In this document: positions 29,696-38,416 of the stretch, one piece after another
How the letters are laid out: the number at the start of each line of letters is the position of its first letter
How positions within the stretch are numbered: position 1 is the first letter of the stretch
Assembly (NCBI GenBank): GCA_947498845.1
Contig: CANMLX010000002.1
Location: 186,001 to 250,000, forward strand
Length of the DNA: 64,000 nucleotides
Source of the DNA: an uncultured Flavobacteriaceae bacterium
GTDB taxonomy: Bacteria > Bacteroidota > Bacteroidia > Flavobacteriales > Flavobacteriaceae
Direction: 5' to 3'
Notes under the pieces: model-generated
Told to the model about the DNA's origin: nothing
The model's input: only the letters and a program-made list of their open reading frames with translations
The model's database searches: none
Made by a program: the position numbers and the translations under genes

Positions 29696-30180
29696 AAATC
29701 CTTAATCATTTTAACACTGCAGGAATAGTGCCCTGTATTTCCTACAGGCTTTTTTATATGTGAAAAACCAAAAGTTTCGTAAATATGAATTGCTGTTTCT
29801 AATTCTGTAGCCGATTCTAAATAACACTGCTTATACCCTAACGCTTTAGCTGATTTTAAACATTTTTTAAATAGTTGCTTTCCATAGCCCTTTCCTCTAA
29901 ATTTTGGAGCAATGTACATTTTCTGTATTTCACAAATACCTTTAGTATCTGGTAATGGCTTGATTCCAGCTCCACCAACAACCTCACCCACATTATCTAA
30001 AACATAATACACTTCGTTATTACCTTGATAAGACTCATATAGCTTTGACGTTTCCTTATCTGAATATGCTGTACCCTCTAAAGGTAAATTAAACTCATAA
30101 AAACATGCGCGTATTATGTGTTCTATTTGCACGTTATCTTCAGGACGTATTTCTCGAATATCTATAGTATCTTTATCCAC
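29692..30180 (-). CDS. GNAT-family N-acetyltransferase
   Basis: 162-residue acetyl-CoA-dependent transferase. The acetyl-CoA-binding motif A is clear: CEIQKMYIAPKFRGKGYGKQLFKKCL, with the R/Q-x-x-G-x-G/A signature RGKGYG, followed by GYKQCYLESATELETAIHIYETFGF (motif B). The substrate is unknown. It is first gene of the GNAT-prmC-ligA transcript, and divergent from the LEA-like lipoprotein across 53 bases. Confidence 0.9.
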   Translation of the reverse strand: MDKDTIDIREIRPEDNVQIEHIIRACFYEFNLPLEGTAYSDKETSKLYESYQGNNEVYYVLDNVGEVVGGAGIKPLPDTKGICEIQKMYIAPKFRGKGYGKQLFKKCLKSAKALGYKQCYLESATELETAIHIYETFGFSHIKKPVGNTGHYSCSVKMIKDL

Positions 30181-30233
30181 TAAATCTTCTTTTTTATAAA
30201 AAAGTGAAGATACATTAAATCTTATAACACATT

Positions 30234-30689
30234 ATGAAACGGTTTCTAATATTATTAACAACAACTTGTTGTTTTTTTAATTGTAAAGTAAGGGAAAAAC
30301 CTATATTTATTTCTGTTAAAAATATTGAAGTACTAGAGTCTACATCAAAAAACATCACGTTATCTGCAAATGCTCTATTTGAAAACCCAAATGACATAGG
30401 TGGCCAATTAAAAACAAATGGCATAGAAATCTATGTAAACGATAATATTGTAGGCTATGTTTCTGCTGAAAATTTTAAAGTTCCTGCAAGAAAAGAATTT
30501 TCGGTACCACTAAAAGCTAAGATCCCAATTGATAGTTTAATAAGCGACAAAAGCTTAAGTGGATTAATTGGCAGTTTATTTAGTAAAAAATTTAAAGTGC
30601 AGTACAAAGGAGATATTATATATAAAGCACTAGGGTTTTCTTACCCTTATAAAATAAATCAAACTGAAACTGTAAAAATAAAACTTTAA
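30234..30689 (+). CDS. LEA-2-like lipoprotein
   Basis: 151 residues. Lipoprotein signal MKRFLILLTTTCCFFNC with Cys17 as the likely lipidated residue. The mature part has a beta-sandwich pattern reminiscent of LEA type 2 (WHy) domains: VLESTSKNITLSANALFENPNDIGGQLKTNGIEIYVND, NFKVPARKEFSVPLKAKIPIDSL, KVQYKGDIIYKALGFSYPYKI. The 'ENPN' and 'P..G' placements are typical. Function unknown. First gene before ribD, five bases apart. Confidence 0.72.
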   Translation: MKRFLILLTTTCCFFNCKVREKPIFISVKNIEVLESTSKNITLSANALFENPNDIGGQLKTNGIEIYVNDNIVGYVSAENFKVPARKEFSVPLKAKIPIDSLISDKSLSGLIGSLFSKKFKVQYKGDIIYKALGFSYPYKINQTETVKIKL

Positions 30690-30694
30690 TTTTT

Positions 30695-31747
30695 TTGAAA
30701 CAGCACGATATTTATATTAACCGTTGCATAGAAATTGCCAAAAATGGCTTAGGTAACACAAGACCTAATCCTATGGTAGGCGCAGTAATAGTTTTAAACG
30801 ATACCATAATTGGAGAGGGCTATACAAGTGCTTATGGTGGGCATCACGCAGAGGTAAATGCCATTAGAAGTGTAAAAAACAAACAGCTTCTAAAAAAAGC
30901 CACACTGTATGTTACTTTAGAGCCTTGTTCTCATCACGGAAAAACACCTCCTTGTAGCGATTTAATTATAGAAAATAGTATTCCCAATGTGGTTATAGGC
31001 TGTGTAGATGACAATGAACAAGTTGCAGGAAAAGGCATTAAAAAACTTAAAAATGCTGGTGTTAATGTTACTGTTGGTGTTTTAGAAAAGCAATGCAAAC
31101 AACATCATAAACGTTTTTTTACGTTTCATAATAAAAAACGCCCTTATATTATATTAAAATGGGCAGAAACCAAAGATGGTTTTATTGCGCCAAAAACTAA
31201 AGATGAATTAAAGCCTGTATGGATTACAAATACCTACTCCAGACAATTAGTGCACAAGTGGCGCACCGAGGAGCAAGCTATTTTAGTAGGCACAAATACT
31301 GTTTTACAAGATAATCCAATATTAACAGCCAGAGATTGGGCTGGAGAAAATCCAATTAGAGTTGTAATTGATAAAGACCTTAAACTCGATAAAGATTCAA
31401 CTATTTTTAATCATGAAGCAGATACTTTAATAATAAACTCCAAGACCAAAAATCAAAAGCCAGAAACAGGAAATAGCAATTTGGAATTTATAGATTGGAA
31501 TATAGAAACTTCTATAGTAGCACAAATTTGTGACTTGCTTCACAAAAAAAATATTAATTCTATTATAATAGAAGGTGGTAGTAAAACACTACAAACGTTT
31601 ATCGACGAAAATCTTTGGGATGAAGCTAGGGTTTTTAAAGGAGACAGCTTGTTTAAAAATGGCACAAAAGCACCGTTCTTAAAAGGTAAAACAACACAAC
31701 AAAAAAGCATATTAAATGATACTTTAATAGTTTATAAAAATGATTAA
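30695..31747 (+). CDS. ribD: Bifunctional diaminohydroxyphosphoribosylaminopyrimidine deaminase / 5-amino-6-(5-phosphoribosylamino)uracil reductase
   Basis: Second and third steps of riboflavin synthesis. 350 residues. The N-terminal deaminase has its zinc ligands in GGHHAEVNAI and EPCSHHGKTPPCSDLI. The C-terminal reductase domain begins PYIILKWAETKDGFIAP and includes TEEQAILVGTNTVLQDNPILTAR and IIIEGGSKTLQTFI. The N-terminus that matches the family (HDIYINRCIEIAKNGLGNTRPNPMVGAV) has no ATG before it; the start appears to be TTG at 30695. The stop overlaps the HAD gene by 8 bases. Confidence 0.93.
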   Translation: MKQHDIYINRCIEIAKNGLGNTRPNPMVGAVIVLNDTIIGEGYTSAYGGHHAEVNAIRSVKNKQLLKKATLYVTLEPCSHHGKTPPCSDLIIENSIPNVVIGCVDDNEQVAGKGIKKLKNAGVNVTVGVLEKQCKQHHKRFFTFHNKKRPYIILKWAETKDGFIAPKTKDELKPVWITNTYSRQLVHKWRTEEQAILVGTNTVLQDNPILTARDWAGENPIRVVIDKDLKLDKDSTIFNHEADTLIINSKTKNQKPETGNSNLEFIDWNIETSIVAQICDLLHKKNINSIIIEGGSKTLQTFIDENLWDEARVFKGDSLFKNGTKAPFLKGKTTQQKSILNDTLIVYKND

Positions 31748-32351
31748 AACCTTAATTTTTGATTTTGGTAATGTGTTTATTAATCTTGATATTGAATCTG
31801 CTATCAAGGAAACATTAAAAGCTTTTAAAATTGAAGCATTTACTCCAGATATTATTAAAATAAATAACGCTTATGAAGTAGGCGCAATTTCCACAGACGA
31901 GTTTATTGATTTTTATCACAACAAATTTCCTAGCATAGACAAACCTGCTTTAATCAATCTCTGGAACTTGATATTAAAAGATTTCCCTAAACACCGGCTT
32001 AATTTTTTAAAGAAACTAAAAGCTAACCATAACTATAATCTTATTTTATTGAGCAATACTAACGCGTTGCATATTAATTGGATTAAAAAAAACGTCTCCT
32101 TTTATAATGAGTTTAAAAATTGTTTTGATGTATTTTACCTTTCTCATGAAATTCATTTAAGAAAACCCAATAAAGATATTTTTGATTTTGTTTTAAGCCA
32201 AAATAATTTAGTAGCCAAAGAATGTTTATTTATAGATGATAATGCAGATAACATAAAAACTGCAGAAGCTATGAATATAAACACATGGCACATAACACCT
32301 TATAAAGAAGATGTTACTCATCTATTTTCTTCTAAGCGCTATTTATTTTAA
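31740..32351 (+). CDS. HAD-family hydrolase (phosphatase-like)
   Basis: 203 residues. Motif I is TLIFDFGNVFINLD with the nucleophile Asp, motif II serine/threonine in LILLSNTNALH, motif III lysine in HLRKPNKDIF, and motif IV acidic residues in CLFIDDNADNIKTAE. The C1 helical cap (about 15-80) places it in subfamily IA, like YihX-type phosphatases. In this position after ribD it could dephosphorylate a riboflavin precursor, whose phosphatase is often a HAD protein, but that is inference from context. Confidence 0.88.
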   Translation: MIKTLIFDFGNVFINLDIESAIKETLKAFKIEAFTPDIIKINNAYEVGAISTDEFIDFYHNKFPSIDKPALINLWNLILKDFPKHRLNFLKKLKANHNYNLILLSNTNALHINWIKKNVSFYNEFKNCFDVFYLSHEIHLRKPNKDIFDFVLSQNNLVAKECLFIDDNADNIKTAEAMNINTWHITPYKEDVTHLFSSKRYLF

Positions 32352-32354
32352 ACT

Positions 32355-32960
32355 TTGACAGAAATAGATACATATAAAACAATCTTATCCAATACACCTC
32401 CTGTTTTATTTAAGGATAAAAACAGTAAATTCTATGGTTATGCGTTTCCTGTTGGGGATGAAGAACATGTAAAAGAACATTTAAAAAACATAAAAAAGGA
32501 ACATCATAAAGCCAGACATTGGTGTTATGCATACCAATTGGGTACAGAACAGAAAACATTTCGTGCCAACGATGATGGAGAACCAAATAATTCTGCTGGA
32601 TTACCCATCTATGGACAAATACAATCTTACGATGTAACAAATATTTTAATAATTGTAGTACGTTATTTTGGTGGTGTGAAATTAGGTGTTGGTGGTTTAA
32701 TTCAAGCTTATAAAAACACAGCTCAACTTACCTTAGAATCTAGTTCTATTATACAAAAAGAAATCACTACTAAGTTTAAGATTGAATTTGATTATAAAGA
32801 TATGAATAAAGTCATGAGGTTGATAAAAGAAAACCACCTAAAAATTAGCCACCAAAATTTAGAAATGAGTTGCAAAATAATTATTTCTGTTAGAAAAAAA
32901 GATGCTGCTTATATCTTTGAAATTTTTGACAACACATTTGGCATTTCAATTAAAAAATAA
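32355..32960 (+). CDS. YigZ/IMPACT family protein
   Basis: 201 residues, usual for the YigZ family. The N-terminal UPF0029 (Impact) domain includes DKNSKFYGYAFPVGDEEHVKEHL, KARHWCYAYQLG, DDGEPNNSAGLPIYGQI and VVRYFGGVKLGVGGLIQAYK, all hallmark blocks. A short ferredoxin-like C-terminal DUF1949-type domain covers about 125-200. Possible ribosome-associated role as in IMPACT, unproven. No ATG precedes the family N-terminus; TTG at 32355 is the best start. Three bases after the HAD stop. Confidence 0.9.
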   Translation: MTEIDTYKTILSNTPPVLFKDKNSKFYGYAFPVGDEEHVKEHLKNIKKEHHKARHWCYAYQLGTEQKTFRANDDGEPNNSAGLPIYGQIQSYDVTNILIIVVRYFGGVKLGVGGLIQAYKNTAQLTLESSSIIQKEITTKFKIEFDYKDMNKVMRLIKENHLKISHQNLEMSCKIIISVRKKDAAYIFEIFDNTFGISIKK

Positions 32961-32969
32961 TCTAATTTT

Positions 32970-33368
32970 TTACACTTCTATCACATCCAAAATATATTGA
33001 GGTGCCTTAACTGGTTTATTTGTTTTTTTATCAATAAAAACCAAAGTAGTAGATGCTGTAGTTAAAATATCTCCAGAGCTGTTTGTAATTTCGTACTCAA
33101 ACTCTATTTTTGCTGTTGGTTTATTTTTGAGTTGAGTTTTTACATTAATTAAATCATCGTAAATCGCTGGCTTTTTGTAATTTACATTTAAAGAAATAAC
33201 AGGAAGCATCACACCTTCTTCTTCCATTTTTTTGTAAGAAATTCCTAGCTTACGTAGCCATTCAATACGTCCCATTTCCAAGTATAGTGCATAATTACCA
33301 TGATATACAACCCCCATTTGATCTGTTTCACCGTATCTCACTCTTATTTGTATTTCGTCGAATTTCAT
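32970..33368 (-). CDS. Acyl-CoA thioesterase (YbgC-like hotdog fold)
   Basis: 132 residues, hotdog-fold thioesterase. The signature is QIRVRYGETDQMGVVYHGNYALYLEMGRIEWLRKLG, where the Asp/Glu near the start of the block aligns with the catalytic acid of 4-hydroxybenzoyl-CoA thioesterases. YbgC relatives hydrolyse short or long acyl-CoAs. It converges with yigZ (9-base gap) and is divergent from dnaA. Confidence 0.9.
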   Translation of the reverse strand: MKFDEIQIRVRYGETDQMGVVYHGNYALYLEMGRIEWLRKLGISYKKMEEEGVMLPVISLNVNYKKPAIYDDLINVKTQLKNKPTAKIEFEYEITNSSGDILTTASTTLVFIDKKTNKPVKAPQYILDVIEV

Positions 33369-33555
33369 AAATTTATTTAATAATTTTTTGTAGTTTCGAA
33401 TTCACATTTAAACATGAGGAAAAAAATCTAAATATTCAATACAATTTGATTTTTTTTTTTAGAATTTTGTTCACATATTTGCCGTAGAAATCAAGGGGGA
33501 TAATTATTAGATTTCTATATTTTAAACTAACTTAAAAACTACATCAAAAAATTAA

Positions 33556-34983
33556 ATGAGTATAACTGCGCAATCGGTATGGAATAACTGTCTCAATTTT
33601 ATAAAGGATAATATCCAACCGCAGGCATATAAAACATGGTTCGAACCTATAGTTGCAGTTAAACTTCAGGATCAGGCATTAAGCATTCAAGTTCCTAGTA
33701 AATTTTTCTATGAGTGGCTAGAGGAACACTATGTTAAAATACTAAAGGTTTCTTTAACTAAAGAGTTAGGTAAAAATGCCAAATTAGTTTACATCATTAA
33801 GATGGAAAACACTTACGGCAACAAACAACCTTTCACAGAAAAGATTCCAAGCTCAAACAGAACACCTGTTAAAGCGCAAGATGTTGATATTCCATTAAAC
33901 AATAAAAGTCCAGAATTAAAAAACCCTTTTGTAATTCCTGGTATTAGAAATGTTAAGATTGAATCTCAATTAAACCCAAACTATAGTTTTGAAAACTTTT
34001 TAGAAGGAGACTCTAACCGTTTAGCACGTAGTGCAGGAATTGCTGTTGCAGCAAAACCTGGTGGCACATCTTTTAATCCTTTATTAATTTTTGGAGGGGT
34101 TGGTTTAGGTAAAACACATTTAGCACATGCTATTGGGGTTGATATTAAAGATAAATATCCCGAAAAAACAGTGCTTTATATTTCAGCTGAAAAATTCACA
34201 CAACAATATATAGATTCTGTAAAAAAGAATAATCGCAATGATTTTATTCATTTTTATCAAATTATTGATGTCCTAATTATTGATGATGTTCAATTTTTAT
34301 CAGGAAAGTCGGGAACACAAGATGTTTTCTTCCACATTTTTAATCATTTACATCAAAATGGCAAACAAGTGATATTAACAAGTGATAAAGCACCTGTAGA
34401 TATGCAAGATATTGAGCAGCGCTTGTTATCACGTTTTAAATGGGGATTATCTGCCGAATTACAGCATCCAGATTTTGAAACCAGAGTATCTATTTTAAAG
34501 AACAAGCTATACCGAGATGGTGTAGAAATGCCAGAAGATATTATAGATTACGTTGCTAAAAATATAAAAACTAATGTTCGCGAATTAGAAGGTGCTATTA
34601 TTTCTTTAATAGCTCAATCTTCATTCAATAAAAAAGAAATCACAATAGACTTAGCAAAACGCATTGTAGAAAAGTTTGTAAAAAATACAAAGCGCGAAGT
34701 CTCTATCGATTATATACAAAAGGTTGTATCCGACTATTTTCAAATGGATATAGATACTTTACAATCTAAAACGCGCAAACGCCATATCGTGCAAGCTAGA
34801 CAATTAGCTATGTTTTTTGCTAAAAAAATGACCAAAGCCTCTCTAGCTAGTATTGGATCACAAATTGGTAAACGCGACCATGCTACTGTACTTCATGCTT
34901 GCAAAACTGTAGATAATTTATCATCTACAGATAAACAGTTTAGAAAATACGTAGAAGATATCACTAAAAAACTCTCTGTTTAA
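33556..34983 (+). CDS. dnaA: Chromosomal replication initiator DnaA
   Basis: 475-residue AAA+ initiator. Domain I is about 1-80 (SVWNNCLNFIKDNIQPQAYKTW), a short linker precedes the ATPase, and the Walker A is FGGVGLGKTHLAHAIG, Walker B VLIIDDVQFLSG, sensor 1 in VILTSDKAP. Domain IV is a DNA-binding region with the signature IGKRDHATVLHACK. I looked for DnaA boxes (TTATCCACA) in the 186 bases upstream and found none, so the origin is not visibly beside the gene. An AT-rich leader precedes it. Confidence 0.97.
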   Translation: MSITAQSVWNNCLNFIKDNIQPQAYKTWFEPIVAVKLQDQALSIQVPSKFFYEWLEEHYVKILKVSLTKELGKNAKLVYIIKMENTYGNKQPFTEKIPSSNRTPVKAQDVDIPLNNKSPELKNPFVIPGIRNVKIESQLNPNYSFENFLEGDSNRLARSAGIAVAAKPGGTSFNPLLIFGGVGLGKTHLAHAIGVDIKDKYPEKTVLYISAEKFTQQYIDSVKKNNRNDFIHFYQIIDVLIIDDVQFLSGKSGTQDVFFHIFNHLHQNGKQVILTSDKAPVDMQDIEQRLLSRFKWGLSAELQHPDFETRVSILKNKLYRDGVEMPEDIIDYVAKNIKTNVRELEGAIISLIAQSSFNKKEITIDLAKRIVEKFVKNTKREVSIDYIQKVVSDYFQMDIDTLQSKTRKRHIVQARQLAMFFAKKMTKASLASIGSQIGKRDHATVLHACKTVDNLSSTDKQFRKYVEDITKKLSV

Positions 34984-34996
34984 ATTAGGAAAAAAG

Positions 34997-35452
34997 ATGA
35001 CTAGAATTCTAATGGTATGCTTAGGCAATATTTGTCGCTCTCCATTAGCCGAAGGTATTCTAAAATCTAAAGTATCTAAAGACTCTTTTTTTATAGATTC
35101 TGCAGGAACCGCTGGGTATCATATTGGAAATCCACCAGATATACGGTCGATAGCTGTAGCTAAAAAGCATGGTTTAACCATATCTAATCAAAAAAGTAGA
35201 CAATTCACTAAAAAAGATTTTGACAGTTTTGATTTCATATACGCTATGGACACTTCCAATCTTAAAAGTATTTTAGCTCTAAGCAGAGACGAAAACGATA
35301 AAAAAAAGGTGAAACTTATATTAAACGAAATTACTCCTAACGAAGATTTAAGTGTACCAGACCCATATTATGGAGGTGATAACGGCTTTGAGAATGTTTA
35401 TAAAATGCTTGATGAAGCCTGCCAAAGAATAGCAAATAAACTAAAACGCTAA
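34997..35452 (+). CDS. Low-molecular-weight protein-tyrosine phosphatase
   Basis: 151 residues. The catalytic P-loop is at the N-terminus: ILMVCLGNICRSPLAEGIL (CX5R), and the general acid aspartate near the C-terminus in DLSVPDPYYGG. The Asp-Pro-Tyr-Tyr end motif is typical. It may dephosphorylate tyrosine-phosphorylated envelope polysaccharide kinases; no kinase is nearby. It follows dnaA after 13 bases. Confidence 0.93.
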   Translation: MTRILMVCLGNICRSPLAEGILKSKVSKDSFFIDSAGTAGYHIGNPPDIRSIAVAKKHGLTISNQKSRQFTKKDFDSFDFIYAMDTSNLKSILALSRDENDKKKVKLILNEITPNEDLSVPDPYYGGDNGFENVYKMLDEACQRIANKLKR

Positions 35453-35496
35453 TAATTAGCATCTTATTTATTAAATTTACACAAAAAAGATGCATT

Positions 35497-36912
35497 ATGA
35501 AATCAATATTCACATTAATTTTCACAGTTACTCTATCTATTTTTACTTTTTCTCAAACAATAAACCTTACTAGTTTTGCAACTGGACTTTCTAGTATAGT
35601 AGAAATTACTCATGCTGGAGATAATAGACTTTTTATTGTAGAGCAAGCAGGTATTATTAAAATCTTAAACCCAAATGGTGCTATAAATGCTACACCATTT
35701 TTAGATATTTCATCTCTAGTTGAATTTGGAGGAGAAAGAGGTTTATTGGGCCTAGCATTTGCTCCAGACTATGCTACTTCTGGAAGGTTTTATATTAATT
35801 ATACAGACAACTCTAGTGTTACAGAACCTAATACAGTTATCGCCAGATACACTGTAAGTAGTAATCCAAATATAGCTAACTCAAGCGGAACCATTCTACT
35901 CACTTACAAGCAACCTTTTCCTAATCATAATGCAGGTAAACTTGCTTTTGGTAAAGATAATTTTCTCTATATAGGTTCTGGAGATGGTGGTAGCGCAGGT
36001 GACCCAGGCGATAGAGCTCAAGACGTAACTAGCCATTTTGGCAAATTACTCCGCATTGATGTTAGTGGTGCATCCTATACAATTCCGACAACCAATCCAT
36101 ATGCTAATTCTGCTAATGGAGCTAGTGACCCTCGCCCAGAAATTTTTGCTATTGGTTTAAGAAACCCTTGGAAATTTTCTTTTGATAAGGATAATGGAGA
36201 TTTATGGATTGCAGATGTAGGTCAAAAAGGCTATGAAGAAATAAATAAAGTAACAAACTCAGGAACTCCAGGCGATAATTATGGTTGGAGATGTTACGAA
36301 GGTATAAACCATCCTTTTGACATCACTGGTAATTGTCCTTCGGGAGGTTTTAATAACACAGTATCTCCCGTTGCCGAATATGCGCATACAGGAGTAGGAT
36401 GTACTGGTTCTATAACGGGCGGTTACTTATATAGAGGGACATTATACCCTGATTTCTCAGGGAAATACTTTTTTGCCGATTATTGTAAACGAACCATAGG
36501 CATTTTAACTAATACGGGAACTAGTTGGTCTCTGGCGTCTCAAACACCAAATATTACTAACAATTGGACAACTTTTGGCGAAGATGTTAATGGAGAATTA
36601 TATATAGCAAGTAACTCAACCATATATAAAATATCAGATGCGAATTTGAGTACTAATGGGTTTTCAAAATTTGACTTTAAATTATACTATACTTCTTTTA
36701 AAGGTATAATAACTCTGGATTTGAATGCCCGTTTTAATAAGGTTAAAAGTTTATCTATTCAAAATATCTTAGGTCAAACTATTATCACTAAAAACACTAT
36801 AAATAAACAGGTCGTTGAAATTTCTACAGAAAATTATAATAGTGGTCTCTATTTTGTAGAAATTCAACTAAAAGACAACTCTAGAGCAGTTAAAAAATTT
36901 ATTATAAATTAA
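35497..36912 (+). CDS. PQQ-dependent sugar dehydrogenase with T9SS sorting domain
   Basis: 471 residues. The signal peptide (MKSIFTLIFTVTLSIFTFSQ) leads into a six-bladed propeller of the glucose/sorbosone dehydrogenase family. Blocks are GLLGLAFAPDY, FPNHNAGKLAFGKDNFLYIGSGDGGSAGDP, EIFAIGLRNPWKFSFDK, and DLWIADVGQKGYEEIN. A C-terminal ~75-residue tail (SIQNILGQTIITKN...GLYFVEIQLKDNSRAVKKFIIN) is a T9SS type A sorting domain. It probably oxidises sugars at the cell surface after T9SS export. PQQ dependence is inferred from family, not visible. The next gene starts two bases on. Confidence 0.9.
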   Translation: MKSIFTLIFTVTLSIFTFSQTINLTSFATGLSSIVEITHAGDNRLFIVEQAGIIKILNPNGAINATPFLDISSLVEFGGERGLLGLAFAPDYATSGRFYINYTDNSSVTEPNTVIARYTVSSNPNIANSSGTILLTYKQPFPNHNAGKLAFGKDNFLYIGSGDGGSAGDPGDRAQDVTSHFGKLLRIDVSGASYTIPTTNPYANSANGASDPRPEIFAIGLRNPWKFSFDKDNGDLWIADVGQKGYEEINKVTNSGTPGDNYGWRCYEGINHPFDITGNCPSGGFNNTVSPVAEYAHTGVGCTGSITGGYLYRGTLYPDFSGKYFFADYCKRTIGILTNTGTSWSLASQTPNITNNWTTFGEDVNGELYIASNSTIYKISDANLSTNGFSKFDFKLYYTSFKGIITLDLNARFNKVKSLSIQNILGQTIITKNTINKQVVEISTENYNSGLYFVEIQLKDNSRAVKKFIIN

Positions 36913-36913
36913 A

Positions 36914-37630
36914 ATGAATAACCAAAAAGGAAAATTATACCTAATCCCTACTACATTAGGAGATAGCGCTCCCTTAGAAGTTTTACCTATTTCGGTAAAA
37001 AAAGCAATAGAGCATATCAATACCTATATTGTTGAAAATGAAAAAACAGCAAGACGCTTTATAAAAAAAATAAGCCCAAAAAAATCCCAACCTTCATTAC
37101 AACTATTTCTTTTAAACAAATTCACAAATGTTCTGGAATTACCTGCTTTTTTAGACCCTTGTCTAAAAGGGGTTGATGTAGGGCTACTATCGGAAGCTGG
37201 ATGTCCAGGTGTTGCAGATCCTGGTGCAGATGTGGTAAAACTTGCTCATGAAAATGATATTCAAGTTGTTCCTCTAGTGGGGCCTTCTTCAATTTTACTG
37301 GCAATAATGAGTTCTGGGCTTAACGGACAGAGTTTTAGCTTTAACGGCTATTTACCAATTGATAAAAATGAAAGAAAAAAAGAAATAAAACGCTTAGAAC
37401 GTCTTTCTTTTGAACAAAACCAATCTCAAATATTTATAGAAACGCCTTATAGAAACGACAAACTATTAAAAGATATTTGTAGTACTGTATCTCCAGAAAC
37501 TCTTGTTTCTATAGCTTGTGACATCACATTACCTTCAGAATACATAAAGACTTATCCAGCTAAAATATGGGTAAAAAAAAATGTAGACCTTCATAAAAGG
37601 CCTACAATTTTTATAATTCATAAAAACTAA
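36914..37630 (+). CDS. RsmI-like SAM-dependent methyltransferase
   Basis: 238 residues, tetrapyrrole-methylase fold. It resembles RsmI (16S rRNA 2'-O-methyltransferase) but is a Bacteroidota-type relative. Blocks are GKLYLIPTTLGD, VENEKTARRFI, DVGLLSEAGCPGVADPGADVV, VVPLVGPSSILLAIMSSGLNGQSFSFNGYLP and QIFIETPYRNDKLL. The SEAGCP-VADPG pair is the family's cofactor region. The substrate is unproven. It is converging with the lysozyme-fold gene at a six-base gap. Confidence 0.88.
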   Translation: MNNQKGKLYLIPTTLGDSAPLEVLPISVKKAIEHINTYIVENEKTARRFIKKISPKKSQPSLQLFLLNKFTNVLELPAFLDPCLKGVDVGLLSEAGCPGVADPGADVVKLAHENDIQVVPLVGPSSILLAIMSSGLNGQSFSFNGYLPIDKNERKKEIKRLERLSFEQNQSQIFIETPYRNDKLLKDICSTVSPETLVSIACDITLPSEYIKTYPAKIWVKKNVDLHKRPTIFIIHKN

Positions 37631-37636
37631 ATATCT

Positions 37637-38305
37637 TTAAATAGAGGTTACTTTAGCTTTTTTATTTGCTTTTAAAAACGACATGTCATATCCCGAAAAG
37701 GATTTCATATATTCAGCTATTGTAGTGCCATAACCATCAGCAAAATTATCTAAACCATAACTTCTCAAATAATTTCTTACACTACCCGGTCCTGCTAAAT
37801 GTGCCGAAGCTAAAATACCAGACTCGGTAATAACACTGCCATTAATTCGTTTTCCAACAAAACTCTTAATTTCTCTACGTAAAATCCACTTATTGCGTTG
37901 TGCATTAGCTATAAATGCTTTTTCTTGAAGCTTAGGGTTAACTAAAAAAAGCTCTACGTTTTCTACACCTAAAAGCTTTAGAGTTCCCTTACCAAATTGA
38001 TACTTACCTAAGTATCCATAAGTATTTATTGAGGCATAATTACCTCCCGATTCTCTAAAAGCAAGAGCTTCTTTAAATCCAACAAATGATTTTTCTAAAC
38101 ATGGCGAAAAATATTTGTAACCGTCTTTTGATGTCTCAACATTATTAAAAATGTCTTCATCTTGGCTAACAGTGTAATTAAACACTAAGCCTTCTGTTGA
38201 ATAGTCTTTGTTTAACGATATCGTTTCATCAGATGAAAACGAAGTAAAAAACAACATACAAATTGTAAGAGAGAGCGTTAAACAAACAGCAATTTTCTTC
38301 AGCAT
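37637..38305 (-). CDS. Exported lysozyme-fold (transglycosylase-like) protein
   Basis: 222 residues. N-terminal hydrophobic signal or anchor (IAVCLTLSLTICMLFFTSF). The catalytic-like block FREALAFRESGGNYASIN...YGYLGKYQFGKGTLKLLG is written in the protein as KEALAFRESGGNYASIN followed by TYGYLGKYQFGKGTL; it resembles a goose-type or SLT lysozyme fold with Glu of RESGGNY as the candidate acid. A loose helical end follows (ITESGILASAHLAGPGSVRNYL). It probably cleaves or binds peptidoglycan in the periplasm. The exact family is uncertain. No partner gene is adjacent. Confidence 0.75.
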   Translation of the reverse strand: MLKKIAVCLTLSLTICMLFFTSFSSDETISLNKDYSTEGLVFNYTVSQDEDIFNNVETSKDGYKYFSPCLEKSFVGFKEALAFRESGGNYASINTYGYLGKYQFGKGTLKLLGVENVELFLVNPKLQEKAFIANAQRNKWILRREIKSFVGKRINGSVITESGILASAHLAGPGSVRNYLRSYGLDNFADGYGTTIAEYMKSFSGYDMSFLKANKKAKVTSI

Positions 38306-38416
38306 AAATTTAAATTTCTTCAGCTAAAAACATATGGTAAATCAGCTTGAAAATTTGAGCGTGCAAAATTACACCTTTTTTCATTTTTTTAAAAATAAAT
38401 CGTTTAAGTACAAGTT

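Noticed and set aside
33369-33555. Replication origin beside dnaA
   Set aside because: No TTATCCACA-type boxes or clustered repeats in the 186-base gap; only AT-rich leader sequence.
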